From Blautia luti (GTDB taxonomy: Bacteria > Bacillota > Clostridia > Lachnospirales > Lachnospiraceae), in NCBI RefSeq assembly GCF_033096465.1, contig NZ_AP028156.1:1-30000 (forward strand): 30,000 bases of DNA, given 5' to 3'. Position numbers and translations under genes: made by a program. Each line of letters begins with the position of its first letter. Position 1 is the first letter of the stretch. Under the pieces are notes generated by a model. The model was not told the origin of the DNA and searched no databases. It saw only the letters and a program-made list of their open reading frames with translations. Positions 8,021 to 15,125 of this stretch are shown in pieces.

Positions 8021-8473
8021 ATGAAAATAAAGAAAATTGGAGTACTGATCATGGCAGGTGTACTTATGTGTACAGCACCGGCGGCATCTGTTATGGCGTC
8101 TGATGCTGCCGATACAGTACAGGAAATCATCACAGATAATGAAATTGATTCCCTGGTTTCAGATCCGGATGCAGTAGTGGATATCATCATGTATGCCAAG
8201 GATCAGATCGCACAGCAGGATATTTCTGATGATCAGATCCGGGAGATCATCCAGGCAGGAGAGAATACTGCGGGAGTAAGTCTTACAGAGGAAGAAGAGA
8301 ATAAACTGATCACTATTGTGAAAAAAGTGAAAGATACCAACATCGATGAAGAACAGCTGAGAAGTACAGTAACAAAGGTTTATGACAAACTGCAGGAGAT
8401 GGGAATCGGCAAAGAAGAGGTAAAAGGAATTCTGCACAAGCTGGTTGATTTCGCTAAGAGCCTTTTGAACTGA
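8021..8473 (+). CDS. Small secreted protein, DUF1002-like C-terminal half
   Basis: This is a 150-residue exported protein of unknown role. It begins with a clear Sec signal peptide (MKIKKIG, then a hydrophobic core, then an ASVMA|SDA signal peptidase I site near residue 25). The mature part is acidic and helical, without Cys. Its end (LTEEEENKL, DTNIDEEQL, YDKLQEMGI, LVDFAKSLLN) is arranged like the helical tail of DUF1002/YpuA-type proteins, but it is far shorter than full DUF1002 proteins. That similarity is my judgement by eye. The ATG at 8021 has GGAGG (8008-8012) at 8 nt. An upstream in-frame TTG (7976) would extend it past the ribosome binding site and is rejected. It appears monocistronic, with no clear terminator immediately behind it. 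Confidence 0.8.
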   Translation: MKIKKIGVLIMAGVLMCTAPAASVMASDAADTVQEIITDNEIDSLVSDPDAVVDIIMYAKDQIAQQDISDDQIREIIQAGENTAGVSLTEEEENKLITIVKKVKDTNIDEEQLRSTVTKVYDKLQEMGIGKEEVKGILHKLVDFAKSLLN

Positions 8474-8580
8474 TATAAGAAATATATGTGAAAATTTATA
8501 AAAAAAATATAAAATCAAATAGAAAATTGTGCAAATAAACGGAAAGTTAACCGCGCGTTCATAATTTATTCATAATTAAT

Positions 8581-8655
8581 TGCTATTATATAAACAGTTC
8601 GAAAGAACCTACGAAAGACGTTGTAATGTGTTATCATTACACATAAATTTTTTTC
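8581..8655 (+). ncRNA. Candidate short structured transcript between convergent genes
   Basis: An extended -10 TGcTATTAT (8581-8589) would start RNA near 8596. The RNA would fold a GTTC-gaaa-GAAC hairpin with a GNRA-type tetraloop (8597-8608), then a TGTAATG/CATTACA hairpin (8622-8641) followed by a T run (8648-8654). The T run starts 6 nt after the stem, which weakens a terminator reading, and no good -35 is seen. It is a speculative small RNA. Confidence 0.3.
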
Positions 8656-8664
8656 ATAATAATA

Positions 8665-8706
8665 GCCCCGGTAAACCACTGCCGGGGCACTCCTCGTTTT
8701 ACGGGG
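8665..8706. other. Two mutually exclusive GC-rich hairpins
   Basis: GCCCCGG (8665-8671) pairs perfectly with CCGGGGC (8682-8688). The same left arm can instead pair with GTTTTACGGGG (8696-8706), using CCCCG plus TAAA with one bulged base on each side. The two folds cannot coexist. The function is unknown, and termination or folding control of either converging transcript is possible. Confidence 0.5.
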
Positions 8707-8720
8707 ATTTTCTGCATATA

Positions 8721-8751
8721 AAAGCTCCTGAAGTTACACCTCAGGAGTTTT
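8721..8751. terminator. Bidirectional terminator at the 3' end of the alarmone synthetase gene
   Basis: AAAGCTCCTGA (8721-8731) pairs with TCAGGAGTTTT (8741-8751), with one G-U pair on the + strand and a 9-nt loop. T-rich DNA follows on both strands. The minus-strand stop codon (8734-8736) lies in the loop, so the last codons of the gene form one arm of the terminator. Confidence 0.8.
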
Positions 8752-9396
8752 ATTTATTTTTCCGTATTTCTGGATTTCGTTGTTCAGTTCCTCCATACGC
8801 TGGTCAAGCTCTGCGACATATCTTGCACATTCCCGAAGTTCCTTCGTAATGTAGTCAGGTCCGTCACCTTCGAATTTGTAATGCATTTTATGCTCCAGTG
8901 TGGCCCAGAAATCCTGGGCTACAGTACGGATCTGGATCTCCACTTTCGTGTCAATAATGCTGTCTGAGAGGAAGACCGGAGTGGTTACCAGCATATGGTA
9001 GCTTCTGTAACCGCTTTTCTTGGGGTTTTTCATATAATCGCGTCTGGCGAGGATAGTCAGGTCGTTCTGTTTGGAGATCATATCTGCAATGAGGTAGATA
9101 TCAGAGGTAAAAGAACAGCTGATCCGGATGCCTGCAATATCGTTCACATAGCGGACCATGTTCTCTATGCTGGAATCATAACCGTGACGTTTCAGTTTCT
9201 TCACAATGCTTTCAGGAGTTTTGATCCTGGATTTCACATGCTCGATAGGATTATATTTATGACGGTGCTGAAATTCATCGTTTAAGATGTCAATTTTCGT
9301 ATTGATCTGTTTCAGGGCTGACTGGTATACGAACATGACAGTCTCCCAGTCGTTCAGTTCTTTGAAGTCCCGCAGAGGGACGGAATCATAATTCAT
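8734..9396 (-). CDS. Small alarmone synthetase (GTP pyrophosphokinase, RelA/SpoT domain)
   Basis: This enzyme transfers pyrophosphate from ATP to GTP or GDP, making (p)ppGpp for stringent-type control. The 220-residue protein contains only the synthetase domain: HVKSRIKTPESIVKKL, the DIAGIRI strand, SGYRSYHMLV (the G-loop region) and VEIQIRT...FWATLEHKMHYKF. There is no hydrolase, TGS or ACT domain, which fits the RelQ/RelP (YjbM/YwaC) class, and I cannot choose between these two. The start at 9396 follows AAAGGAA on the minus strand. It is the only minus-strand gene in the window, monocistronic, with its own promoter (9435-9440) and a terminator overlapping its last codons. Confidence 0.92.
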   Translation of the reverse strand: MNYDSVPLRDFKELNDWETVMFVYQSALKQINTKIDILNDEFQHRHKYNPIEHVKSRIKTPESIVKKLKRHGYDSSIENMVRYVNDIAGIRISCSFTSDIYLIADMISKQNDLTILARRDYMKNPKKSGYRSYHMLVTTPVFLSDSIIDTKVEIQIRTVAQDFWATLEHKMHYKFEGDGPDYITKELRECARYVAELDQRMEELNNEIQKYGKINKTPEV

Positions 9397-9434
9397 CTGT
9401 TGGTTCCTTTCTGTATGAAAAAAAATACAAGTTT

Positions 9435-9463
9435 ATTATACCATATAACCTTTCGTTTGGAAA
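9435..9463 (-). promoter_or_regulatory. Promoter of the alarmone synthetase gene
   Basis: On the minus strand TATAAT (9435-9440) has an extended TGg upstream. The -35 candidate TTTCCA (9458-9463) is weak but spaced at 17 nt. It is back-to-back with the plus-strand promoter at 9494-9499, so the two may interfere or share regulators. Confidence 0.65.
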
Positions 9464-9470
9464 TTCAGAT

Positions 9471-9499
9471 TTCCATTATTCTCGGGGTTGTGCTATAAT
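9471..9499 (+). promoter_or_regulatory. Promoter of the S1-domain protein gene
   Basis: TATAAT (9494-9499) is preceded by TGc, an extended -10. The sequence 17 nt upstream, TTCCAT (9471-9476), is a poor -35. The leader to the ATG at 9551 is about 45 nt and includes AAAGGAGA (9536-9543). Confidence 0.7.
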
Positions 9500-9550
9500 G
9501 TTGCCAAAATATTGACGTTATATAATTTTTCGGGTAAAGGAGAACAGATA

Positions 9551-10456
9551 ATGGCTGAATCAATGAAAGATTATGAAAATGAACTGGAAGCTTCCTTCAA
9601 GAAAATTGAGGAAGGTGATATTCTTACAGGTACTGTGATCAGTGTAGATGAAAAAGAAGTAACAGTTGATCTGAAATATTATGCAGAGGGAATCATTCCT
9701 GCTGAAGATTACAGCAGAGAACCGGGATTTTCCCTGAAGGATGAAGTTCATCCAGGAGATGAAGTATCTGCCACAGTAATAAGAACAGATGACGGACAGG
9801 GAAATATTCTGTTATCCAGAGTAGAGGCAGCGGATGTTCTGGCATGGGATAAGCTGCAGGAACTGAAGAAATCAGGAGAGATTCTGGATGTGGTTGTCAA
9901 AGGAGTGGTAAATGGAGGCGTTATTGCTTATGTAGAAGGTGTACGCGGATTTATCCCGGCATCCAAGCTGGCTTTAAGCTATGTAGAAGATACCAATGAG
10001 TATCTGAATAAACCCATCCAGGTTCGTGTATTTGATGTAGAAAAAGAAAATAAGAGATTAATTCTTTCAGCACGGGAAATATTAAGAGAGAAAGCAGAGG
10101 AAGAGAGAAGAAATAAAGTTTCCAATGTACAGGTAGGACTGGTCACAGAAGGTGTGGTAGAGAGTCTTCAGCCTTACGGAGCTTTCGTTGATCTGGGCAA
10201 TGGACTGTCCGGACTGGTCCATATTTCACAGATCTGCGAAAAAAGGATCAAAAAACCATCAGAAGTTCTCGCTGTAGGAGATAAAGTGAAGGTAAAAGTT
10301 ACAGCAGTAAAAGATGGCAAATTAAGCCTGAGTATTAAAGAAGCCACAGATATGATGGCGAAAGAAGTAGAGGAAGAAGTGATAGAACTTCCGGATTCAG
10401 GGGAAGAAGCAACTACATCACTTGGAACTCTTTTTGCTAATATTAAATTAGATTAA
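9551..10456 (+). CDS. S1 RNA-binding domain protein (ribosomal protein S1-like)
   Basis: This is a cytoplasmic RNA-binding protein of 301 residues with three tandem S1 (OB-fold) repeats. The first runs about residues 15-95 (GDILTGTVISVDEKEVTVDL), the second about 105-185 (GGVIAYVEGVRGFIPASKL) and the third about 205-275 (VTEGVVESLQPYGAFVDLG, GLSGLVHISQI). The third is the most canonical. Full S1 proteins usually have four to six repeats, so this is a short form. Its exact role (mRNA loading on ribosomes or another RNA function) is not set by the sequence. The ATG at 9551 has AAAGGAGA at 7 nt; an in-frame GTG at 9488 precedes it but would start inside the promoter. The pyrophosphatase gene follows 20 nt later and is likely co-transcribed. 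Confidence 0.9.
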   Translation: MAESMKDYENELEASFKKIEEGDILTGTVISVDEKEVTVDLKYYAEGIIPAEDYSREPGFSLKDEVHPGDEVSATVIRTDDGQGNILLSRVEAADVLAWDKLQELKKSGEILDVVVKGVVNGGVIAYVEGVRGFIPASKLALSYVEDTNEYLNKPIQVRVFDVEKENKRLILSAREILREKAEEERRNKVSNVQVGLVTEGVVESLQPYGAFVDLGNGLSGLVHISQICEKRIKKPSEVLAVGDKVKVKVTAVKDGKLSLSIKEATDMMAKEVEEEVIELPDSGEEATTSLGTLFANIKLD

Positions 10457-10476
10457 TCAGCAGAGGATTGAACAGA

Positions 10477-12147
10477 ATGAAAAATCAGGAGAGAATATTT
10501 GTAATAGGACATAAGAATCCGGATACTGATTCCATCTGCTCAGCTATTGCTTATGCGGATATTAAAAACAGGACTTCGCAGAAGGTGAAATATGTTGCGA
10601 AACGTGCCGGACAGATCAATGAAGAAACAGAATATGTGCTGAACCGTTTCGGCATGCAGCCACCGGGATATCTTTCCAACATCGGAACTCAGGTGAAAGA
10701 TATGGATATCCGCATGAGTCCTGAGGCAGATAAGAGCATGTCTCTGAAGAATGCATGGGACTTGATGATGGAAAAGAGTATTGTATCTCTTCCGATCAGA
10801 GACAGGGAAGGACAGCTGGAAGGTCTGATTACTATCGGTGATATTGCGAAGACTTATATGGATACTACAGACAGCTATCTTTTGTCCAGAGCGAAGACCC
10901 AGTATAAGAGGATCGCAGAGACCATTGGAGGTACAGTGATTGAGGGAAATGAGCATGGATATTTTGTCAATGGTAAGGTTATGGTAGGAACTGCCAATCC
11001 AGAGATGCTGAAGGCTTACGTAGAAGAAGATGACCTGATCATCATGGGTGACAGAGAGGAAGACCATCTGCAGGCCATTGCCCAGAATGTGAGCTGTATT
11101 ATTGTGGGAATGGGAATCGAAGTTACGGAAAAAGTTATCAAACTGGCCCATGAACGGGAGATTATCATTATCCGTTCCCCGTATGATACATTTACCATCG
11201 CCAGACTGATCAACCAGAGCATTCCGGTAAAATATATTATGAAAACAGATAATCTGGTAACCTTCAGTACTGAAGATTTCACAGATGATATCCAGAATGA
11301 AATGATCAAACACCGTCATCGTGCATTCCCGGTTATTAACAAAAAAGGCAAATGTATCGGAACTATTTCCCGAAGAAATTTCTTGGATATGCATAAGAAA
11401 AAAGTGGCACTGGTAGATCATAATGAAAAAGATCAGGCTGTAGATAATATAGAGAAAGCGGAGATCATGGAGATCATTGACCATCATAAACTGGGATCAT
11501 TAGAGACGATGACTCCCATCTCATTCAGAAATCAGCCGGTAGGATGTACAGCTACTATTCTGTATGAAATGTACGGAGAACAGAAGCTGGAGATATCACC
11601 GACCATAGCAGGACTTCTCTGCGCTGCGATCATTTCCGATACGTTGATGTTCCGTTCACCGACCTGTACATTGTCTGATAAAATGGCAGCAGGTGCGCTG
11701 GCACTGATCGCTGGAATTGATATTGAAAAATTTGGCAGAGAGATGTTTAAAGCAGGAAGTAATCTTAAGGATAAATCTCCGGAAGAAATATTCTATCAGG
11801 ATTATAAGAAGTTCATTGCAGAAGGTGATATTAACTTCGGTGTAGGACAGATCAGTTCTATGGATACAGACGAGCTGGCAGTGATCAAAGAGCGTCTGGT
11901 TCCGTTTATGGTCAGCGAATGCGGACGCCATGGTGTCACCAGAGTTTACTTCATGCTGACGAATATTATCGAGGAGTCTACAGAACTTCTTTATTATGGA
12001 GATGGCAGTGAAGAGATGGCGAAGATTGCGTTCCATATGGATCCGGTAGACGGAGCCTTTGACCTGAAAGGCGTGGTATCACGTAAGAAACAGCTGATCC
12101 CGGCGCTTATGGAAGCTGCTCAGGCAGGCCAGAATGATTACAACTGA
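10477..12147 (+). CDS. ppaC: Manganese-dependent inorganic pyrophosphatase with CBS and DRTGG domains
   Basis: This is a family II (DHH) pyrophosphatase that splits PPi to two phosphates, pulling biosynthetic reactions forward. The 556-residue protein has the metal-binding GHKNPDTDSI motif (11-20) and the DHH triad IDHHKLGS (D335-H337). Inserted between them are a CBS motif (about 70-125), a DRTGG-type region (about 130-240) and a second CBS motif (about 245-305). This layout is the regulated CBS-PPase subclass, known in related clostridia to be inhibited by AMP/ADP and activated by diadenosine polyphosphates. That control is inferred here. The C-terminal DHHA2 half is complete. ATG 10477 follows AGAGG (10462-10466); TTG 10468 is less likely. 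Confidence 0.95.
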   Translation: MKNQERIFVIGHKNPDTDSICSAIAYADIKNRTSQKVKYVAKRAGQINEETEYVLNRFGMQPPGYLSNIGTQVKDMDIRMSPEADKSMSLKNAWDLMMEKSIVSLPIRDREGQLEGLITIGDIAKTYMDTTDSYLLSRAKTQYKRIAETIGGTVIEGNEHGYFVNGKVMVGTANPEMLKAYVEEDDLIIMGDREEDHLQAIAQNVSCIIVGMGIEVTEKVIKLAHEREIIIIRSPYDTFTIARLINQSIPVKYIMKTDNLVTFSTEDFTDDIQNEMIKHRHRAFPVINKKGKCIGTISRRNFLDMHKKKVALVDHNEKDQAVDNIEKAEIMEIIDHHKLGSLETMTPISFRNQPVGCTATILYEMYGEQKLEISPTIAGLLCAAIISDTLMFRSPTCTLSDKMAAGALALIAGIDIEKFGREMFKAGSNLKDKSPEEIFYQDYKKFIAEGDINFGVGQISSMDTDELAVIKERLVPFMVSECGRHGVTRVYFMLTNIIEESTELLYYGDGSEEMAKIAFHMDPVDGAFDLKGVVSRKKQLIPALMEAAQAGQNDYN

Positions 12148-12187
12148 TCCGGAACTGAAGCTGACAATTTAGATTGGAAATAAAAAA

Positions 12188-12778
12188 ATGGCAAAAGAAA
12201 CATGGAAAGCCGGGAATATGCTTTATCCACTTCCGGCAGTTATGGTAAGTGTTACAGATGGAGAAGGAAATGACAATATCATTACCATTGCATGGGCGGG
12301 GACGGTATGTACCAATCCTCCCATGGTTTCCATATCTGTGCGTCCGTCACGTTTTTCCTATGAAATGTTGAAGAAAACAGGGGAATTCGTGATCAATCTT
12401 ACAACAGAAGATCTGGCCTATGCCACAGATTACTGCGGGGTACGGTCAGGCAGAGATGTTGACAAATTTAAAGAAATGAAGCTGACTAAGGAGAAGGCTG
12501 ATTTCGTAAAAGTACCTATGATCGTGGAATCACCGGTAAATATTGAATGCAGGGTAAAACAGGTGATGGAACTGGGATCTCATCATATGTTCCTGGCAGA
12601 TGTGCTGGCAGTTCATGCAGATCCGGCCTATATGGATGAGAACAAAAAATTCCACCTGAATAATGCGAAACCGCTGGTGTATTCTCATGGAGAATATCTG
12701 GGAACAGGTAAATCCCTGGGGACTTTCGGCTACAGTGTAAAAAAGAAGAAAAAGGCGGGAAACCGCAGAAAACGTTAG
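12188..12778 (+). CDS. Flavin reductase family protein (flavoredoxin-like)
   Basis: This is a 196-residue FMN-binding split-barrel protein of the flavin reductase-like family, which includes flavoredoxins and NAD(P)H:flavin reductases. Typical segments are the N-terminal YPLPAVMVSVTD strand, NIITIAWAGTVCTNPPMVSISVRPSRFSYE (split as ITIAWAGT and NPPMVSISVRPSRFS), FVINLTTEDL and YCGVRSGRDVDKF. The C-terminus is unusually basic (KKKKKAGNRRKR). Electron donor and partner cannot be read from the sequence. The ATG at 12188 has a weak GGAAAT upstream. It lies 40 nt after the pyrophosphatase gene, with no terminator seen in the gap. Confidence 0.9.
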   Translation: MAKETWKAGNMLYPLPAVMVSVTDGEGNDNIITIAWAGTVCTNPPMVSISVRPSRFSYEMLKKTGEFVINLTTEDLAYATDYCGVRSGRDVDKFKEMKLTKEKADFVKVPMIVESPVNIECRVKQVMELGSHHMFLADVLAVHADPAYMDENKKFHLNNAKPLVYSHGEYLGTGKSLGTFGYSVKKKKKAGNRRKR

Positions 12779-12780
12779 AT

Positions 12781-12809
12781 TTGCAGTTGCTAATAAGTTG
12801 TGATACAAT
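12781..12809 (+). promoter_or_regulatory. Candidate promoter directly before the shikimate kinase gene
   Basis: TTGCAG (12781-12786), a 17-nt spacer, then TACAAT (12804-12809) with an extended TGa. Transcription would begin near 12816, only a few bases before ATG 12818/12824, so the message would have almost no leader and would lose the AAAGGA ribosome binding site (12811-12816). Either it is nearly leaderless or this match is accidental. Confidence 0.4.
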
Positions 12810-12823
12810 GAAAGGACATGAAC

Positions 12824-13324
12824 ATGAATAACGTGACATTAATAGGTATGCCCGGTTCAGGGAAAAGCACTATTGGAGTAATTCTGGCGAAGGCACTTGG
12901 ATACCAGTTCCTGGATACAGACCTGGTGATCCAGAAAGAAGAGAAAAGAAAGCTTTCACAGATCATTGCAGAAGAAGGACCGGAAGGTTTTAAAAGAATT
13001 GAGAATCGTGTAAATGCATCTATTCATGTAACAGATACAGTAATTGCTCCGGGAGGAAGCGTGATTTACTGCCCGGAGGCAATGGAGCATCTGAAATCTA
13101 TTGGTCAGGTCGTGTATCTGAAATTATCTCTGGAATCTCTTTCTAAACGTCTGGGTAATCTGAGAGGACGGGGAGTCCTGTTGAAAGAAGGCCAGACATT
13201 GGCAGATCTGTACGAGGAAAGGGTACCTTTGTACGAGAAATATGCCGATATTGTAGTAGACGAAGAGGGGAAAGATTTGGAAGAGAGTCTTAAGGCAGTT
13301 TTGGAGATAATACATAACGGATAA
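12824..13324 (+). CDS. aroK: Shikimate kinase-like protein
   Basis: This is a 166-residue P-loop kinase most like shikimate kinase, which phosphorylates shikimate in the chorismate pathway. It has Walker A GMPGSGKST (8-16), the substrate-side DTD motif (FLDTDLVIQ) and an FKRIENRV segment near the catalytic Arg position. The glycine motif, usually GGG, reads APGGSV, and the lid reads RGRGVLL rather than the common R.RPLL, so it is somewhat divergent. ATG 12818 (two codons earlier) is only 1 nt from AGGA; ATG 12824, 7 nt away, is the better start. No other aromatic pathway gene is nearby, so the assignment rests on motifs alone. Confidence 0.8.
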   Translation: MNNVTLIGMPGSGKSTIGVILAKALGYQFLDTDLVIQKEEKRKLSQIIAEEGPEGFKRIENRVNASIHVTDTVIAPGGSVIYCPEAMEHLKSIGQVVYLKLSLESLSKRLGNLRGRGVLLKEGQTLADLYEERVPLYEKYADIVVDEEGKDLEESLKAVLEIIHNG

Positions 13325-13381
13325 TGGAACCTGGTAAGCAGCCCGTGAATGTAGAAGAGGAACAGGGTAAAATAAATTTTA

Positions 13382-13409
13382 TTTACAAATGATAATTATA
13401 TGCTATAAT
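13382..13409 (+). promoter_or_regulatory. murA promoter
   Basis: TTTACA (13382-13387), a 16-nt spacer and TATAAT (13404-13409) with an extended TGc form a strong match. An AT-rich near-palindrome, GTAAAATAAA/TTTTATTTAC (13367-13386), overlaps the -35 and could be an operator. The transcript would start near 13416. Confidence 0.8.
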
Positions 13410-13445
13410 ATACAACTGACTTAAAAAGAAGATAATCATTTGGGC

Positions 13446-13494
13446 GAGGCGGATAGCCAGTATCCGCGCAGCGTTCCGCTCCTGGAGTAAAAAT
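13446..13494 (+). promoter_or_regulatory. Structured leader of murA
   Basis: GCGGATA (13449-13455) and TATCCGC (13461-13467) form a perfect 7-bp hairpin with a 5-nt loop. Downstream TTCCGCTC can instead pair with GAGGCGGA of the same left arm, and CTCctgGAG gives a further small hairpin. It is not a riboswitch class I recognise. The ribosome binding site AGAGGTG (13501-13507) lies outside the first fold. Confidence 0.5.
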
Positions 13495-13511
13495 AATTAT
13501 AGAGGTGTATT

Positions 13512-14804
13512 ATGGAACAGTACGTTATCAAAGGTGGAAACCCGTTAGTCGGTGAGGTCGAAATAGCTGGCGCTAAGAATGCGGCGCTGGCAATTCTGGC
13601 TGCAGCTATTATGACTGACGAAACTATATTAATTGAAAACCTGCCGGATGTAAGAGATATTAATGTGTTACTTGAAGCAATCGCCGGTATCGGAGCACAG
13701 GTAGACCGTATTGATAAATCTACAGTGAAGATCAATGGATCAACTATCGGTGATGTAAGTGTAGATTATGAATATATCAAGAAGATCAGAGCTTCTTATT
13801 ATCTGCTTGGTGCACTTCTGGGTAAATATAAGCATGCAGAAGTACCGCTTCCAGGCGGATGTAATATTGGAAGCCGTCCTATTGATCAGCATCTGAAGGG
13901 ATTCAGAGCACTTGGTGCAGATGTTGATATTATGCACGGTGCTATTGTTGCGAAAGCAGATGAACTTCATGGAAGCCATATTTTCCTTGATGTTGTTTCT
14001 GTAGGCGCGACTATCAATATCATGATGGCAGCGTCACTTGCACCGGGTCGCACAATTCTGGAGAATGCAGCGAGGGAACCTCATGTAGTAGATGTTGCGA
14101 ACTTCCTGAACAGTATGGGTGCCAATATCAAGGGTGCAGGAACAGATGTGATCCGTATTAAAGGTGTTGAGAAGCTTCACCGTACAGAATATTCAATTAT
14201 TCCGGATCAGATCGAAGCAGGAACTTTCATGTTTGCAGCAGCAGCTACAGGTGGAGATGTTACAGTAAAGAATGTTATTCCGAAACATCTGGAAGCAACT
14301 ACAGCCAAGCTGGAAGAAATCGGATGTGAAGTTGAGGAGTTTGATGATGCAGTACGTGTACGTGCTGCAGGCAGATTACATCGTACTCATGTAAAAACTC
14401 TTCCGTATCCTGGATATCCTACAGATATGCAGCCGCAGATCGCTGTTACTCTGGCTCTTGCAGAAGGAACCAGCATAGTAACAGAGAGTATTTTTGAAAA
14501 CAGATTCAAATACGCGGACGAGCTTTCCCGTATGGGTGCGAACATCAAGGTGGAAGGAAATTCCGCGATCATTGATGGTGTAAAGAAGCTGACCGGAGCC
14601 AGAGTCAGTGCTCCCGACCTGAGAGCAGGTGCAGCTCTTGTTATCGCAGGTCTGGCAGCAGATGGAATCACCATAGTAGACGATATTGTTTACATTCAGA
14701 GAGGATATGAAAACTTCGAAGAGAAGCTCAGATCTCTGGGTGCTGAAATCGAGAGAGTGTCCAGTGAAAAGGAAATTCAGAAATTCCGTCTCAGAGTAGG
14801 TTGA
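13512..14804 (+). CDS. murA: UDP-N-acetylglucosamine 1-carboxyvinyltransferase MurA
   Basis: MurA transfers enolpyruvate from PEP to UDP-GlcNAc, the first committed step of peptidoglycan synthesis, in the cytoplasm. The 430-residue protein carries the N-terminal GAKNAAL motif (K22, N23) and the catalytic loop [16 protein letters not shown] with Cys117, equivalent to E. coli Cys115, whose alkylation underlies fosfomycin action; Cys is retained. The length is standard for the family. ATG 13512 is 5 nt after AGAGGT (13501-13506). It has its own promoter and a structured leader. No hairpin terminator follows. The metK promoter/riboswitch begins about 30 nt after the stop. Firmicutes often carry two murA paralogues and I cannot say which this is. 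Confidence 0.96.
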   Translation: MEQYVIKGGNPLVGEVEIAGAKNAALAILAAAIMTDETILIENLPDVRDINVLLEAIAGIGAQVDRIDKSTVKINGSTIGDVSVDYEYIKKIRASYYLLGALLGKYKHAEVPLPGGCNIGSRPIDQHLKGFRALGADVDIMHGAIVAKADELHGSHIFLDVVSVGATINIMMAASLAPGRTILENAAREPHVVDVANFLNSMGANIKGAGTDVIRIKGVEKLHRTEYSIIPDQIEAGTFMFAAAATGGDVTVKNVIPKHLEATTAKLEEIGCEVEEFDDAVRVRAAGRLHRTHVKTLPYPGYPTDMQPQIAVTLALAEGTSIVTESIFENRFKYADELSRMGANIKVEGNSAIIDGVKKLTGARVSAPDLRAGAALVIAGLAADGITIVDDIVYIQRGYENFEEKLRSLGAEIERVSSEKEIQKFRLRVG

Positions 14805-14836
14805 GATGAGAAAATATTTTAAATAATAAATTATGC

Positions 14837-14865
14837 TTGACATTCTATTATGTTGAGTATATTCT
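14837..14865 (+). promoter_or_regulatory. metK promoter
   Basis: TTGACA (14837-14842) is followed by overlapping -10 candidates TATATT (14858-14863, 15-nt spacer) and TATTCT (14860-14865, 17-nt spacer). It stands about 45 nt upstream of the riboswitch aptamer. Confidence 0.65.
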
Positions 14866-14907
14866 ATGATGTGCAACAATCTTAATGAAAGTTAATAAAT
14901 AGTATAG

Positions 14908-15060
14908 CCTTTTATTCAGAGTGGTGGAGATACAAAGGATCTATGAAGCCACGGCAACCCCTTTTTGCGGAGGAAGGTGCCAACCTGAGCGAGTGATCGA
15001 ACAATAAGAGGATTGTTGAGGCATTTAAACAGTCCGATTACTTCGGGCTGTTTCTTTTTG
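14908..15060 (+). promoter_or_regulatory. SAM-I (S-box) riboswitch with transcription terminator, upstream of metK
   Basis: The aptamer (14908-15011) is closed by P1, CCTTTTATT (14908-14916) with AATAAGAGG (15003-15011). It contains the S-box core elements CAGAGTGGTGGAGA, CTATGAAGCCACGGCAACC and AAGGTGCCAACCTGAGCGAG. The terminator is AAACAGTCCGA (15027-15037) with TCGGGCTGTTT (15043-15053) and a T run to 15059. A competing hairpin AACAAT/ATTGTT (15000-15005 and 15012-15017) would sequester the 3' side of P1. By class, SAM binding stabilises P1 and favours termination, so metK is shut off when SAM is ample. Confidence 0.95.
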
Positions 15061-15125
15061 TTAACTGTATACAGCCGCTTGACGGCAGAACTGATAATTA
15101 CATTTACAATAAAAAGGAGAAAACA

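Noticed and set aside
8580..8849. 89-codon plus-strand frame in the convergent gap
   Set aside because: It runs through two terminator hairpins and into the 3' end of the alarmone synthetase gene; composition is not protein-like and it has no ribosome binding site.
10540..11487. 315-codon minus-strand frame opposite the pyrophosphatase gene
   Set aside because: It lies wholly inside a clearly conserved gene in another frame and has a Cys/His/Phe-rich composition typical of antisense shadows.
15079..15110. TTGACG...TACAAT between the SAM riboswitch and metK as a second promoter
   Set aside because: The 20-nt spacer is too long and it would bypass the riboswitch terminator; evidence is insufficient.
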